From NCBI GenBank assembly GCA_001784435.1, contig MFQZ01000008.1:40829-104828 (forward strand): a DNA stretch of 64,000 bases, in the 5' to 3' direction. The notes below the pieces were generated by a model. It was not told where the DNA came from and did no database searches. It worked only from the letters and a program-made list of their open reading frames with translations. This stretch comes from Candidatus Magasanikbacteria bacterium RIFOXYC2_FULL_42_28 (GTDB taxonomy: Bacteria > Patescibacteria > ABY1 > Magasanikbacterales > GWA2-37-8). Below, in pieces: positions 49,888 through 58,626 of the stretch; position 1 is the first letter of the stretch; every line of letters starts with the position of its first letter. The translations under genes and the position numbers were made by a program.

Positions 49888-52068
49888 CTAAACACCACGC
49901 TCCGAAGATGCAACCGCCCGATCCCAATCAATTAACCGCACCACCAATTCCCATTTCCCCGGCTCGGCCAAATAATCGCCAACATCAAAAGAAAACTGGC
50001 TTGGCTCAAATGGCAATTGATTAATATCACAATCGGGTTTAGACGCCAAATAATTTTTATTAATAAGTTCCACGGTAAAATTACCCTTTAAAGGATGGCC
50101 ATGCTCAATTCCCAAGCCATCCAACTGTGAATAAATTTTGCTGGCCATTATATTTAACAAATAATAAAGTGGTTCCAGTGGTGGACGATCTAAAACATGT
50201 CTCCAAAAAGCAAGATTGTTCCCACAATAGCGAGAAAACACCCCATCCTCCCAATCAAGAGCGGTAGAAAATGAACCCCCTTCTATAATTGGCTCTACCG
50301 GCACACCGGCGTCAGAGGCGTGCCGCCATTGCTCGGCCGAAACGCGATTGATTTGGTGAGCAAATACCACCGGCCGATAACGTTGGCCGGCCGCATCAGA
50401 TTGTATGTAGCTGTCCTTACTGCCAATAATTACTCCGAGCGCGCTCCCGCCCTTGTCAATGGCACTAAAAAATTGCTCACCGTTTTGAAATGCCTTAACA
50501 AATTCAACCGCGCGGGGGTGCAAGAAACTTCCATGCTTGGATAAAATCATCCGGAAAAAATTTATTTCCGGCATTGATAATTGCTCCAAAAAATTATCAA
50601 ACTTATTAATAAAATTAGTATGACGCAAATCACGAGGGGTGTACTGTGCAACTATCCGCTCTTTTAAAACCACTCTTTCTACGTCGACTCTCTCCCTTAA
50701 ATCATCCGCTTGCCCGGGATAACGGGTGCGCTCAACAATTAATTCTAACAACTCGGGGCAAGAAAGAATCCACCCTAGTCCTATTATTTTTGGTACAATC
50801 GCCATCGCCTTTTTAACTGCCGGATTATAACCTGAATGGAAATCAAACGGGACAACGGGCTGGCTTTGAATCGTAGTTTGAAGTTCGGCAATAAGTTTCT
50901 CCAATGACGACCCGACTAGCTCCGTGTGGCCCAACTCCACAATTGCTAATAACAAACGATCCAAATGTATATTTGGTAGATGATAATTATCAACACTAAA
51001 AACATTATTTTTTACCAGCACCTCAACGACCTTCTCTGCATAACCCCAATGAACAAACAGAGATAACTTGTCCATCTCCGCCGCGTCTTTTATGTTAATT
51101 GTCTGGTGTTCTTGAAAAAATTTATCAGCTAACGGCGCCAAATGTTTTGCCATCTCATCACGAAATCCGCAATCAGCCAAAATATCCCACAATTCTCCGT
51201 GCTTGGCCACCGCATCAATATCAACCGGCGTCATTGGTACATCTCGCCAAATATCGGTAAGCGCGCGCCGAACGTTTTCCGTCTGCCCAAAGGCACAAAG
51301 CGCCCGTAATAATTTTTCGCTATTTTCAACCGCACGCGCATCGGTCGGAGGATGATTTAAAATAATTGCGGCCACCTCTGAATCAGAGTTGACTTGCACC
51401 ACAAATACTAACAGCATGGCTTTAACGGCGTCATCATCCCAATTCAACCCGGCGGCGTCTATCGCGGCCAATCTCTGTGTTACTACTTTCTTAGGAAAAT
51501 CTTTTCTGCCAACTGATATTAAATTCTTCAATAAACTGCCAACCAGGTTGTATTCTACTTCGTCCGGACCAAACTGCATTTTTTTTGAGATTGCGAATTG
51601 TTCGGTATTCCCCCAATCCACCTGCTTTTTTTCTAAAAATTGCTCTACCCCTTCCCCTCCGCCTTTACTGATAAAATATTCTAACAAATCAATTTGGCTG
51701 TCAGTCAAACAACGGCCAACGGGCCAGTAAACTTTTTTATCAAGCAAATCTCCGACCGAAAAACCATAACCGGTATTGGCCAAAACACGCAATAATTTAT
51801 TGGTAGCGGGATTTTCAATGTCAAGTGGCTCACTTACCTGATTAATTAAATCCCGGACATAATCAACCTCTCCTAAAGCAACCAAACTAACCAACCGGTC
51901 ACCATCACCGCCATTCAAATCAACTGCGCCCGGTGTTAATTTCTTTTTAACTTGGTCTACCGGGCGCTCACGATGCAACACCAACGCGCCGGCCAACGAA
52001 GGACCATACTCGGAGCCAGCACGATCTAAATCTAATATGTTTGCATCCAACGGGCGTTCGTGTTGCAT
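49888..52068 (-). CDS. Large solenoid-like protein with degenerate kinase-like C-terminus
   Basis: 726 aa, no signal or membrane helix. Residues ~60-500 are helical with ankyrin/HEAT-like spacing ('VSLVALGEVDYVRDLI', 'LLRVLANTGYG', 'LVGSLLKNLISVG'). The C-terminal ~180 residues resemble an aminoglycoside-kinase fold: 'PVVFAHQINRVSAEQW' and 'GVPVEPIIEGG', catalytic-loop-like HGHPLKGN (~656; His where Asp is expected, Asn kept) and LIDWDRA (~714; metal-Asp-like). This suggests a pseudokinase or altered kinase; inference. Convergent with sod. Confidence 0.55.
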   Translation of the reverse strand: MQHERPLDANILDLDRAGSEYGPSLAGALVLHRERPVDQVKKKLTPGAVDLNGGDGDRLVSLVALGEVDYVRDLINQVSEPLDIENPATNKLLRVLANTGYGFSVGDLLDKKVYWPVGRCLTDSQIDLLEYFISKGGGEGVEQFLEKKQVDWGNTEQFAISKKMQFGPDEVEYNLVGSLLKNLISVGRKDFPKKVVTQRLAAIDAAGLNWDDDAVKAMLLVFVVQVNSDSEVAAIILNHPPTDARAVENSEKLLRALCAFGQTENVRRALTDIWRDVPMTPVDIDAVAKHGELWDILADCGFRDEMAKHLAPLADKFFQEHQTINIKDAAEMDKLSLFVHWGYAEKVVEVLVKNNVFSVDNYHLPNIHLDRLLLAIVELGHTELVGSSLEKLIAELQTTIQSQPVVPFDFHSGYNPAVKKAMAIVPKIIGLGWILSCPELLELIVERTRYPGQADDLRERVDVERVVLKERIVAQYTPRDLRHTNFINKFDNFLEQLSMPEINFFRMILSKHGSFLHPRAVEFVKAFQNGEQFFSAIDKGGSALGVIIGSKDSYIQSDAAGQRYRPVVFAHQINRVSAEQWRHASDAGVPVEPIIEGGSFSTALDWEDGVFSRYCGNNLAFWRHVLDRPPLEPLYYLLNIMASKIYSQLDGLGIEHGHPLKGNFTVELINKNYLASKPDCDINQLPFEPSQFSFDVGDYLAEPGKWELVVRLIDWDRAVASSERGV

Positions 52069-52180
52069 ATTAATTTTTAATTTAACAAAAAATTATCCAG
52101 CAGACGCATTCTTGATGTTCCCGCCAAATTATTTCGGTATTATAACAAACAACCATTAAAGAAGTCAAAAAAACAATATT

Positions 52181-52210
52181 GAAAACGCCCAGACAAATCT
52201 GGACGTTTTC
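52181..52210 (-). terminator. Terminator after TrmB-like regulator
   Basis: GAAAACG-CCAGA / TCTGG-CGTTTTC stem with one internal mismatch, followed by T-rich sequence on the minus strand. Confidence 0.65.
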
Positions 52211-52249
52211 AATTGAAGACAAAATTATTTTATTTAACACGACCAAGTA

Positions 52250-53047
52250 TCATTTCTTCTTCAACAACATATTTTTCTGCGTCTGATCCCAAGAATTACC
52301 GGGCAATAAATCCCAAATCATTTTGAACCACGCCCGATAAGTGTTGGCCAAATCCTTATCAATGATAATAAAAATCCGGATATTGTCGTCAAACCGGCCC
52401 GGATGCACACCACTAAACGTAACCACATAATCGCCAAAAATATCCACTAACCCCTGCGTAGCATACTGGTCGGGCAACACTTTATATTCGCCTTTGGCGT
52501 TCTGCACCACTTCCGGCAATTCGCGCAACACGCCCGGGTCAAACAAAGTGTAGTATGGCACTTTTCGTTTTTCAAATTCTTTTAAATAATTGACGCGAAA
52601 ACTTTTATTCACCTGCGGACTATTCCAAAGCGATTTGGCACCCAAAAAAAATACCTCCTCTTTCTGCGACACACGCAATAAATCGCTATGATAATTTTTA
52701 TACCCCTCTACCCCACTGTAAATAAAAGCGGCTTTAAGCGGTGGATCAGATTCATACAAATCGCGCAACTCTGGCAATTTAGTCGTCAACCACTTTTCTT
52801 TTTCTTTTAATAAATCCAGCAACTTATTCGGATGCACGGCCTGAAACAAATTCTCCCCCGTACCCACGATTTTATAAACCAGCCCTTTTTCAATTAAGCG
52901 GTTTAAGGCGTCATAAACATTGCGCCTGGGCACGTTGGAGCGCAAAGCAATGACCGAAGCGTTGGATTCCCCTGTGGATAACATACCCTCGTATATCTTA
53001 GCCTCGTTCGGGGATAGATTCAATTCTTGCAATAATTCGCTATACAT
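52250..53047 (-). CDS. TrmB-family transcriptional regulator (HTH)
   Basis: 265 aa. A TrmB winged helix at the N-terminus ('LQELNLSPNEAKIYEGML', recognition helix NVPRRNVYDALNRL ~residues 43-56), a short coiled coil (~80-95), then a PLD-like sensor domain (~100-250). It is divergent from the glutaminase operon and is its best candidate regulator. Homologous in layout to 29181-29915. Confidence 0.8.
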   Translation of the reverse strand: MYSELLQELNLSPNEAKIYEGMLSTGESNASVIALRSNVPRRNVYDALNRLIEKGLVYKIVGTGENLFQAVHPNKLLDLLKEKEKWLTTKLPELRDLYESDPPLKAAFIYSGVEGYKNYHSDLLRVSQKEEVFFLGAKSLWNSPQVNKSFRVNYLKEFEKRKVPYYTLFDPGVLRELPEVVQNAKGEYKVLPDQYATQGLVDIFGDYVVTFSGVHPGRFDDNIRIFIIIDKDLANTYRAWFKMIWDLLPGNSWDQTQKNMLLKKK

Positions 53048-53228
53048 AGAGAAAAAAATTAGTTAAGTTATGGTGATAATACACGCCATAGGGTGCTATT
53101 GACCACCATATATATAATAGCATAAGATACAGCTTAAAGTAAAGACGGGCCAGAGGCGGTAAAGTTTTTCTCTTTACACTTCGCCTAAATTTTTCTTACC
53201 AAGAATTATAAATAAAAAAATATTTCGT

Positions 53229-53257
53229 TTGCCTAAAATTAATTATTTTAGTATACT
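53229..53257 (+). promoter_or_regulatory. Promoter of the glutaminase operon
   Basis: TTGCCT (53229-53234), 17 bp, TATACT (53252-53257), with an A/T-rich stretch to the ATG at 53282 (25 nt). Confidence 0.6.
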
Positions 53258-53281
53258 AACTGGTATATATAATTACCCCAT

Positions 53282-54850
53282 ATGCCGACTAAAAAACAAA
53301 TCGCGCGCACTAATTTGGACATGGACACCATTGGCCGAATTTTTTATTCTTTAGACATTGATTCCAAAGATTATATTTTCAAACAAGATCTGCTCCAGGC
53401 CCTGCACGACCGCGGTATTTTAGCCGATGACAGTCGAATTCGCCAAACCATGGCGGGATTAAAAAAATATAATGAAAAAGACCGCATTAACGCGGCCGCT
53501 TTCCGCGCGCTCGTACAACCGCACATCACCCTGATTGAAAAAGCTCTTATTGGCGACCTCGTAATTCCGGATTTTAAAAATTTTGCCAGTTTTATTACCA
53601 ACTTATATAATCGCACTTTACAAAATACCGATGGCACGGTGGATAATTCGATTCCCGAATTAGCCAAAGTTGATCCCAATCATTATGCTTTGTCAGTGTG
53701 CACCGTCGATGGCCAACGTTTTAATATCGGCGATTACAAAACCAAATTTTTGGCGCGCTCTACGGCCAAAGTATTTAATTATTGTTTGGCGCTAAAAGAA
53801 GGCGACGAAACCGGCATCCACGAAAAAGTGGGGCGAGCGCCCAAAGAACCAGGTTTTGATTATTTGATGTTAAACCAAGATGGCCGTCCGCACAATCCGC
53901 TCATCAGTTCAGGGGCGCTCCTGATTGGAACACTAATCGGAGTCGAAACGCCAACACCGGAAGCAAGATTCGCGCATGTGAAAAAAATCTGGAAAGCGCT
54001 TTCGGGCGGTGTGGCCACGGATTTTAACGAAACTGCTTTTGCATCGGAAAAACGCATTGCCGACAGCGACCGCGCGCTCGGCTATTTTATGCAACAAAAA
54101 GGTTTGTTCCCCAAAGGCGACAATATCACTAATCATTTAGAATTTCTTTGGCGCTGTTTAAATATTGAAACTACTACCGAAGCGCAGGCCGTAATGGCGG
54201 CCACTCTGGCTAACGCCGGTGTCTGTCCAACCAACGAACAAGAAGTATTAACTCCGCGTATCGCCCGCAATTGTCTGGCGGCGATGTTTATGGCCGGCAT
54301 GCGAGATTACTCCAACGAATACGCTTTCACCATCGGACTACCGGCGATCAGTGGCAGTTCCGGTGCGGTCTTGATTGTGGTGCCGGATGTCATGGGTATT
54401 GTGGTCTGGTCGCCACGCGTGGATATTGCCGGCAATAGCAACAAAGGCATTGATTTTTCTCACAAGCTGGTGGAACGATTTAATTTTCATAATTTTGACA
54501 GCACCATAAAAAATGTCAACAAAGTGGACCCGCGCTTAAAGAAAAATGAAACTAAAATGAAAGGCGTAATGGCGGTAACCGCGGCAGCGAGTATTGGCGA
54601 TCTGGATGAACTCCAACGCCTGTACGCGGCGGGCGTAGATTTAAACGAGGGAGAATATGACAAACGCACCGGCATTCACTTGGCTGCGTCCGAAGGACAT
54701 CTGGAAGCGGTTAAATTTTTCATTGAAAAAAATGTTGACATCAATCCCAAAGACCGTTGGGGCGGCACACCATTTGCCGATGCCAAACGCGAAGGGCACA
54801 AAGAAGTGCTGGAACTTTTAAAAAAACACGGTGGCACCGAAAAGGCCTAA
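53282..54850 (+). CDS. glsA: Glutaminase with EF-hand-like N-terminus and C-terminal ankyrin repeats
   Basis: 522 aa. The order is N-terminal helical, EF-hand-like region (~residues 10-85), serine-dependent glutaminase domain (~95-410), ankyrin repeats (~425-520). The core has CTVDGQRFNIGD, catalytic Ser-x-x-Lys in ARSTAKVFNYC (~160-164), and DGRPHNPLISSGAL. This domain order and several motifs match animal kidney-type GLS rather than the short bacterial enzyme. It hydrolyses glutamine to glutamate and ammonia. Followed by an ankyrin gene and an asparaginase. Confidence 0.88.
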   Translation: MPTKKQIARTNLDMDTIGRIFYSLDIDSKDYIFKQDLLQALHDRGILADDSRIRQTMAGLKKYNEKDRINAAAFRALVQPHITLIEKALIGDLVIPDFKNFASFITNLYNRTLQNTDGTVDNSIPELAKVDPNHYALSVCTVDGQRFNIGDYKTKFLARSTAKVFNYCLALKEGDETGIHEKVGRAPKEPGFDYLMLNQDGRPHNPLISSGALLIGTLIGVETPTPEARFAHVKKIWKALSGGVATDFNETAFASEKRIADSDRALGYFMQQKGLFPKGDNITNHLEFLWRCLNIETTTEAQAVMAATLANAGVCPTNEQEVLTPRIARNCLAAMFMAGMRDYSNEYAFTIGLPAISGSSGAVLIVVPDVMGIVVWSPRVDIAGNSNKGIDFSHKLVERFNFHNFDSTIKNVNKVDPRLKKNETKMKGVMAVTAAASIGDLDELQRLYAAGVDLNEGEYDKRTGIHLAASEGHLEAVKFFIEKNVDINPKDRWGGTPFADAKREGHKEVLELLKKHGGTEKA

Positions 54851-54875
54851 TTGTTCCTAGATATTTTTCTATCAT

Positions 54876-55181
54876 ATGACCAACAACAAACAACTTCGAT
54901 TGCAAGATTCCATGTCCGTGTGCTGGGCCGCAAGCCAAGGCGACGTGCATGAATTACAAAGATTATACGCCAGTGGCGCCGACATCGCGGCGGCGGATTA
55001 TGATGGCCGCACCGGTCTACATTTGGCCGCGTCCGAAGGACATCTGGAGGCGGTTAAATTTTTGATTGCTAAAGGTATTGATGTTAATCCGAAAGACCGT
55101 TTCGGTGGCACCCCACTCATCGACGCGCAACGGGGAAATTTTAAAAAAGTTATTGATTTTTTATCAGCCCAAAAAGTATAA
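54876..55181 (+). CDS. Stand-alone ankyrin-repeat protein (copy of the glutaminase tail)
   Basis: 101 aa. The sequence parallels the last ~95 residues of the glutaminase: both have GRTGLHLAASEGHLEAVKF-type or RTGIHLAASEGHLEAVKFF-type cores, and the DNA under them is near identical (for example around 54684 and 55020). A recent tandem duplication or gene conversion is clear. It might compete for or complete the glutaminase's ankyrin interface. 25-nt spacing from the glutaminase. Confidence 0.8.
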   Translation: MTNNKQLRLQDSMSVCWAASQGDVHELQRLYASGADIAAADYDGRTGLHLAASEGHLEAVKFLIAKGIDVNPKDRFGGTPLIDAQRGNFKKVIDFLSAQKV

Positions 55182-55222
55182 TTATAAAACAGCAAACTAA
55201 AATAAATTAACTGGACAGCGCT

Positions 55223-56290
55223 ATGGAAAAAATAAAAATTTATGTGCTAAATACCGGTGGCACGCTGGGCATGGTTGGTAATCCACTGCGCGCCGCCAAA
55301 TCCGCCGCCGAATTAATTGAAGGCGTTCCAGTACCAAAAGACGTGGAATTGACCATGGAAGATTTTAAAATCCGCCAGGATTCCACTAATTTGTTGCACG
55401 CTGAACGCGTGATGATCGCACGCCAACTCGCCACTAACTACCTAAACTTTGACGCCTTTGTCGTGATGCATGGCACTGATAGTTTAGCCGAAACTACCGC
55501 GGCGTTTAGTATATTTTTTAAACGCTCACTCCAAAAACCGCTGATTGTGGTCGGCGCGCAAATGACCAAAGACGAAGTGGGCAGTGATGTCCAAATGCAA
55601 CTATCCAACACCTTCCGCATTTGCGCCGCGTTTCACCGCAATAAGGCCGTGGGCGTGTATAATGTTTGTATCGGTGATGTCTGGGATGGTAGTCGTCTTA
55701 AAAAACGCGCGGAATCAAATTTTATGGCTTTTTACACACCGGGCCGAAATCCGGTGGCGCGCGTTTGGCCACATGTGCATTTTGAAGAGGGCATCCGCTA
55801 CAAAAATCCGATTTTGGCCGTCCAAAATCTCCGCCTAGACACTGAATTTGAAAAAAAAGTTGGCACTATTCGCGTGTCGGCCGACACTCCACCCTGGATG
55901 CTCATGGATATGATCGAGCACGCTCGTTTGAAAGGGGTAATTTTGGAATGTAAAGGCGCCGGCCAAATTCCCAATCGCGAATGGACTGATTACAAAACCG
56001 ATACAACCTATTCCTGGATTGACGCCATTGCCGCGGCCACCAAAGCCGGCATTCACGTCGGCATCCTATCGCCGTTTGAAGATGGTCGCGTTATTTTAGA
56101 TCGATACGAGTTAGGCGCGCTTGCCAAAGAAGCCGGCGCCATTAGTTTGGAAAGTTTAACGCCGGATATGGCCGATGTCAAATTCCGCCACGCGATTGCG
56201 CTTTGGCCCGATGACCGCGATCGCATTCAACAATTTATTTCCACTAATATCATCGGGGAATTATTGACCGGGATTGAAGACGAGGGCTAA
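55223..56290 (+). CDS. ansA: L-asparaginase (type I)
   Basis: 355 aa. First nucleophile motif NTGGTLGMVG (~residues 9-18) and second motif VMHGTDSLAETTAAF (~80-94) are complete; 'VVGAQMTKDE' follows. It makes aspartate and ammonia from asparagine. Adjacent to glutaminase, it forms a small amidohydrolase operon that could feed amino acids from peptides or a host into the cell. No signal peptide, so cytoplasmic. Confidence 0.92.
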   Translation: MEKIKIYVLNTGGTLGMVGNPLRAAKSAAELIEGVPVPKDVELTMEDFKIRQDSTNLLHAERVMIARQLATNYLNFDAFVVMHGTDSLAETTAAFSIFFKRSLQKPLIVVGAQMTKDEVGSDVQMQLSNTFRICAAFHRNKAVGVYNVCIGDVWDGSRLKKRAESNFMAFYTPGRNPVARVWPHVHFEEGIRYKNPILAVQNLRLDTEFEKKVGTIRVSADTPPWMLMDMIEHARLKGVILECKGAGQIPNREWTDYKTDTTYSWIDAIAAATKAGIHVGILSPFEDGRVILDRYELGALAKEAGAISLESLTPDMADVKFRHAIALWPDDRDRIQQFISTNIIGELLTGIEDEG

Positions 56291-56301
56291 AAAAATTATC
56301 C

Positions 56302-56338
56302 AAAAAAAATATCATGATTTAAATCATGATATTTTTTT
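56302..56338. terminator. Terminator after asparaginase
   Basis: Second copy of the AAATATCATGATTT/AAATCATGATATTT hairpin with long A and T runs. Confidence 0.8.
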
Positions 56339-56360
56339 AATTACCCCCAAACCTTCCAAA

Positions 56361-56389
56361 TTGCCGACATCACAAAAAAATGATATAAT
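56361..56389 (+). promoter_or_regulatory. Promoter of the RhuM-Fic gene
   Basis: TTGCCG (56361-56366), 17 bp, TATAAT (56384-56389). The ATG at 56415 lies ~19 nt past the likely start site. Confidence 0.65.
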
Positions 56390-56414
56390 ATTGATATTCA
56401 CCAAATATTTATAT

Positions 56415-57389
56415 ATGAAAAAGAAAATCACAAATAATCAAGTAATCGTTTATCAAGCCAAAACCGGGGCGATTGAGTTACGCGGTGATTTTCGCAAAGA
56501 GACATTATGGGCAAATTTAGATCAAATTGCTCATGTTTTCGGTCGCGATAAATCAGTTGTCTCCCGCCACATTCACAACATTTTCGCTGAAAATGAATTA
56601 AAGCGCCATTCAGTTGTTGCGTTTTTTGCAACAACTGCCACTGATGGCAAAATTTATCAGGTGGAATATTTTAATTTAGATTTGATATTGTCAGTTGGTT
56701 ATCGAGTAAATAGTAAAAACGCCACTCTATTCCGCCAATGGGCCACTAAAACTTTGCGTGAACATATCACAAACGGCTTTACAATAAACCGCGCGCAAAT
56801 CAAAAATAACTATACTGAATTCATGAAGGTGGTGGATAATTTAAAAATTTTATTACCCGCCGGCAAAATCATTGATAATAAAGAAATTTTGGAATTAATC
56901 TCGGCGTTTTCCGCGACCTGGCTTTCTTTGGACGCGTATGACAAAGACAAATTAATCTCTTCCGGCACCACCAAGCGAGCAATTGCGCTTACGGCCGAAC
57001 AATTATCACAAGCGTTACAAAATTTCAAAATCGCGTTGATTAAAAAAGGCGAAGCGACTGAACTTTTCGGTTCAGAAAGACAAACAGGAAATGTCGCCGG
57101 CATCGTTGGCAATGTGATGCAATCTTTCGGCGGTAAAATGCTCTACCCCACCATAGAAGAAAAAGCCGCGAATTTATTGTATTTTCTAGTGAAAAATCAC
57201 CCGTTCACCGATGGCAATAAGCGTAGTGGTGCCTATGCCTTTGTCTGGTTTTTGAAAAAAGCCGGACTATTGAATTTGTCTGTGGTCAATCCATCAACAC
57301 TGACAGCGCTGACGATATTAGTCGCCGAAAGCGATCCAAAAAACCGTGAAAAAATGACACGATTAATTTTGCAATTGCTAAAAAAATAA
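56415..57389 (+). CDS. RhuM (virulence protein) - Fic/Doc fusion
   Basis: 324 aa from ATG 56415; the longer frame reads through the terminator. The N-terminal ~130 residues match RhuM: 'LWANLDQIAHVFGRDKSVVSRHIHNI' contains its HTH-like segment and 'YRVNSKNATLFRQWATKTLREH' the second. The C-terminal part holds a Fic/Doc loop HPFTDGNKRSGA (~residues 265-276), where Lys replaces the Gly-Arg position, as in Doc-type kinases of EF-Tu. So it may phosphorylate rather than AMPylate. No antitoxin gene is adjacent. Confidence 0.85.
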   Translation: MKKKITNNQVIVYQAKTGAIELRGDFRKETLWANLDQIAHVFGRDKSVVSRHIHNIFAENELKRHSVVAFFATTATDGKIYQVEYFNLDLILSVGYRVNSKNATLFRQWATKTLREHITNGFTINRAQIKNNYTEFMKVVDNLKILLPAGKIIDNKEILELISAFSATWLSLDAYDKDKLISSGTTKRAIALTAEQLSQALQNFKIALIKKGEATELFGSERQTGNVAGIVGNVMQSFGGKMLYPTIEEKAANLLYFLVKNHPFTDGNKRSGAYAFVWFLKKAGLLNLSVVNPSTLTALTILVAESDPKNREKMTRLILQLLKK

Positions 57390-57390
57390 A

Positions 57391-57434
57391 CCCGACCTCG
57401 GGGCAAGCCCCGAGGTATCCGGGCGGGTTTTTTA
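57391..57434 (+). terminator. Terminator after RhuM-Fic
   Basis: CCTCGGGGC/GCCCCGAGG (57396-57404/57407-57415) inside an outer CCCG/CGGG pairing and a T-run. A second hairpin (ATACCCGCCGC/GCGGCGGGGTAT, ~57476-57499) follows. Confidence 0.8.
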
Positions 57435-57519
57435 GACAAGGTGTCGGCTCCGCCGACATATTCATAATTGTTTAATACCCGCCGCAAGCGGCGGGGTATT
57501 TAACTTCTAATAAAATACA

Positions 57520-57548
57520 AAAAAATCTCGGACCAGCCGAGATTTTTT
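57520..57548 (-). terminator. Terminator of the uppS operon
   Basis: AAAATCTCG/CGAGATTTT stem with A and T runs; overlaps the uppS stop. Confidence 0.75.
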
Positions 57549-58242
57549 AATCCCCCCCAAACCGTCTCTGCCGTTTCGCGTATTCCGCCAAAATAAATTC
57601 CACGTCGCTTTCGTCAAAATCTGGCCAATGTTTTTGTAAAAATAAAAATTCGGCATAATGCGCGCGCCAAAGCATAAAACCGGAACTGCGCTGTTCGCCC
57701 GAAGTACGCACGACCATATCTAAATCCGGAATCGCCGGATTGTAAAGATACTCGCCAATTTTTGCTTCGGTAATTTGCGTCGCGGGCACGCCGTCGGTAA
57801 TTATTCTTTTCACCGCGTCCGTAATTTCTGGCTGACCGCCATAATTTAGACAGATATTTAAAGTGCCATTGAGGCCGGTTTTAGTTTTTTCCATAGCAAC
57901 ACGACAAGCGTCCGGCAAATTTCCCGGCAATTCATGAGTGCGCCCGCTAATCATTAATCGATAACCTTTTTTTAACGCCACACCGGTCTGTTCGGTAATC
58001 GCCCGCTTTAATAAATTCATCAAATAATCCACTTCCTCTTTCGCCCGATCCCAATTTTCCGTAGAAAAAGCAAACACGGACAAAAATTTCACCCCGCGAC
58101 TAAAAAACCAATCCGCGCAGTTGGTCAATTTTTCATAACCGCGATAATGGCCTTCCAAACCGGTTTTATGATTGGCCTTGGCCCAACGGCGATTACCGTC
58201 CATGATGAGGCCGACATGATTGGGAATATTTTTAGTATCCAT
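57547..58242 (-). CDS. uppS: Undecaprenyl diphosphate synthase (isoprenyl transferase)
   Basis: 231 aa from ATG 58242, 2 nt after the upstream stop (58257 is possible). IMDGNRRWAK (~residues 12-21) binds the diphosphate; RTSGEQRSSGFMLW and the C-terminal EFILAEYAKRQRRFGG are family marks. It makes the lipid carrier for peptidoglycan and surface glycans by adding isopentenyl units in cis. Confidence 0.93.
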   Translation of the reverse strand: MDTKNIPNHVGLIMDGNRRWAKANHKTGLEGHYRGYEKLTNCADWFFSRGVKFLSVFAFSTENWDRAKEEVDYLMNLLKRAITEQTGVALKKGYRLMISGRTHELPGNLPDACRVAMEKTKTGLNGTLNICLNYGGQPEITDAVKRIITDGVPATQITEAKIGEYLYNPAIPDLDMVVRTSGEQRSSGFMLWRAHYAEFLFLQKHWPDFDESDVEFILAEYAKRQRRFGGD

Positions 58243-58243
58243 A

Positions 58244-58618
58244 TTATACTCGCTCATGCATCGGCGCACCGTGAAATGCTAATAATTTTAAACCATTCGG
58301 CCCAGCCGAAAAACCATGTTTTTTATTTTTCACCAAGAATACCAAATCATCTTTTTTGACTTCAGTAATTTTATCTTCTTCGGAAATAGTTCCAGCACCA
58401 CCCAAAACCAAAACAATTTCTTCCGAAGTAACATGCGCGTGTGGTTTAATACTTTCACCCGCTTTTAAATTTATCATAATCACGTCAATGTCGTGCGCGC
58501 ACTTTTCCAAAATTGTCCCTTCAAAAATATTTTCTTTATCTGCATAAATCATCACGGCGTCGCTAACATACGCATCGTTTTTGTTGGCTTTAATTTCACC
58601 GAGGTTGTGTTTAAGCAT
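58244..58618 (-). CDS. Cupin-domain protein
   Basis: 124 aa, a single beta-barrel cupin. Metal motif 1 is SIKPHAHVTSEEIVLVLGG (~residues 57-75; two His, Glu) and motif 2 includes LVFLVKNKKHGFSAG (~95). A metal-binding sensor or small enzyme is likely; the substrate is unknown. It runs 9 nt after the LysE stop direction-wise and 2 nt before uppS. Confidence 0.8.
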   Translation of the reverse strand: MLKHNLGEIKANKNDAYVSDAVMIYADKENIFEGTILEKCAHDIDVIMINLKAGESIKPHAHVTSEEIVLVLGGAGTISEEDKITEVKKDDLVFLVKNKKHGFSAGPNGLKLLAFHGAPMHERV

Positions 58619-58626
58619 GCTTAATA

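Noticed and set aside
56274..56414. Upstream extension of the RhuM-Fic ORF
   Set aside because: It would run through the asparaginase stop region, a terminator and the promoter; ATG 56415 fits the promoter.
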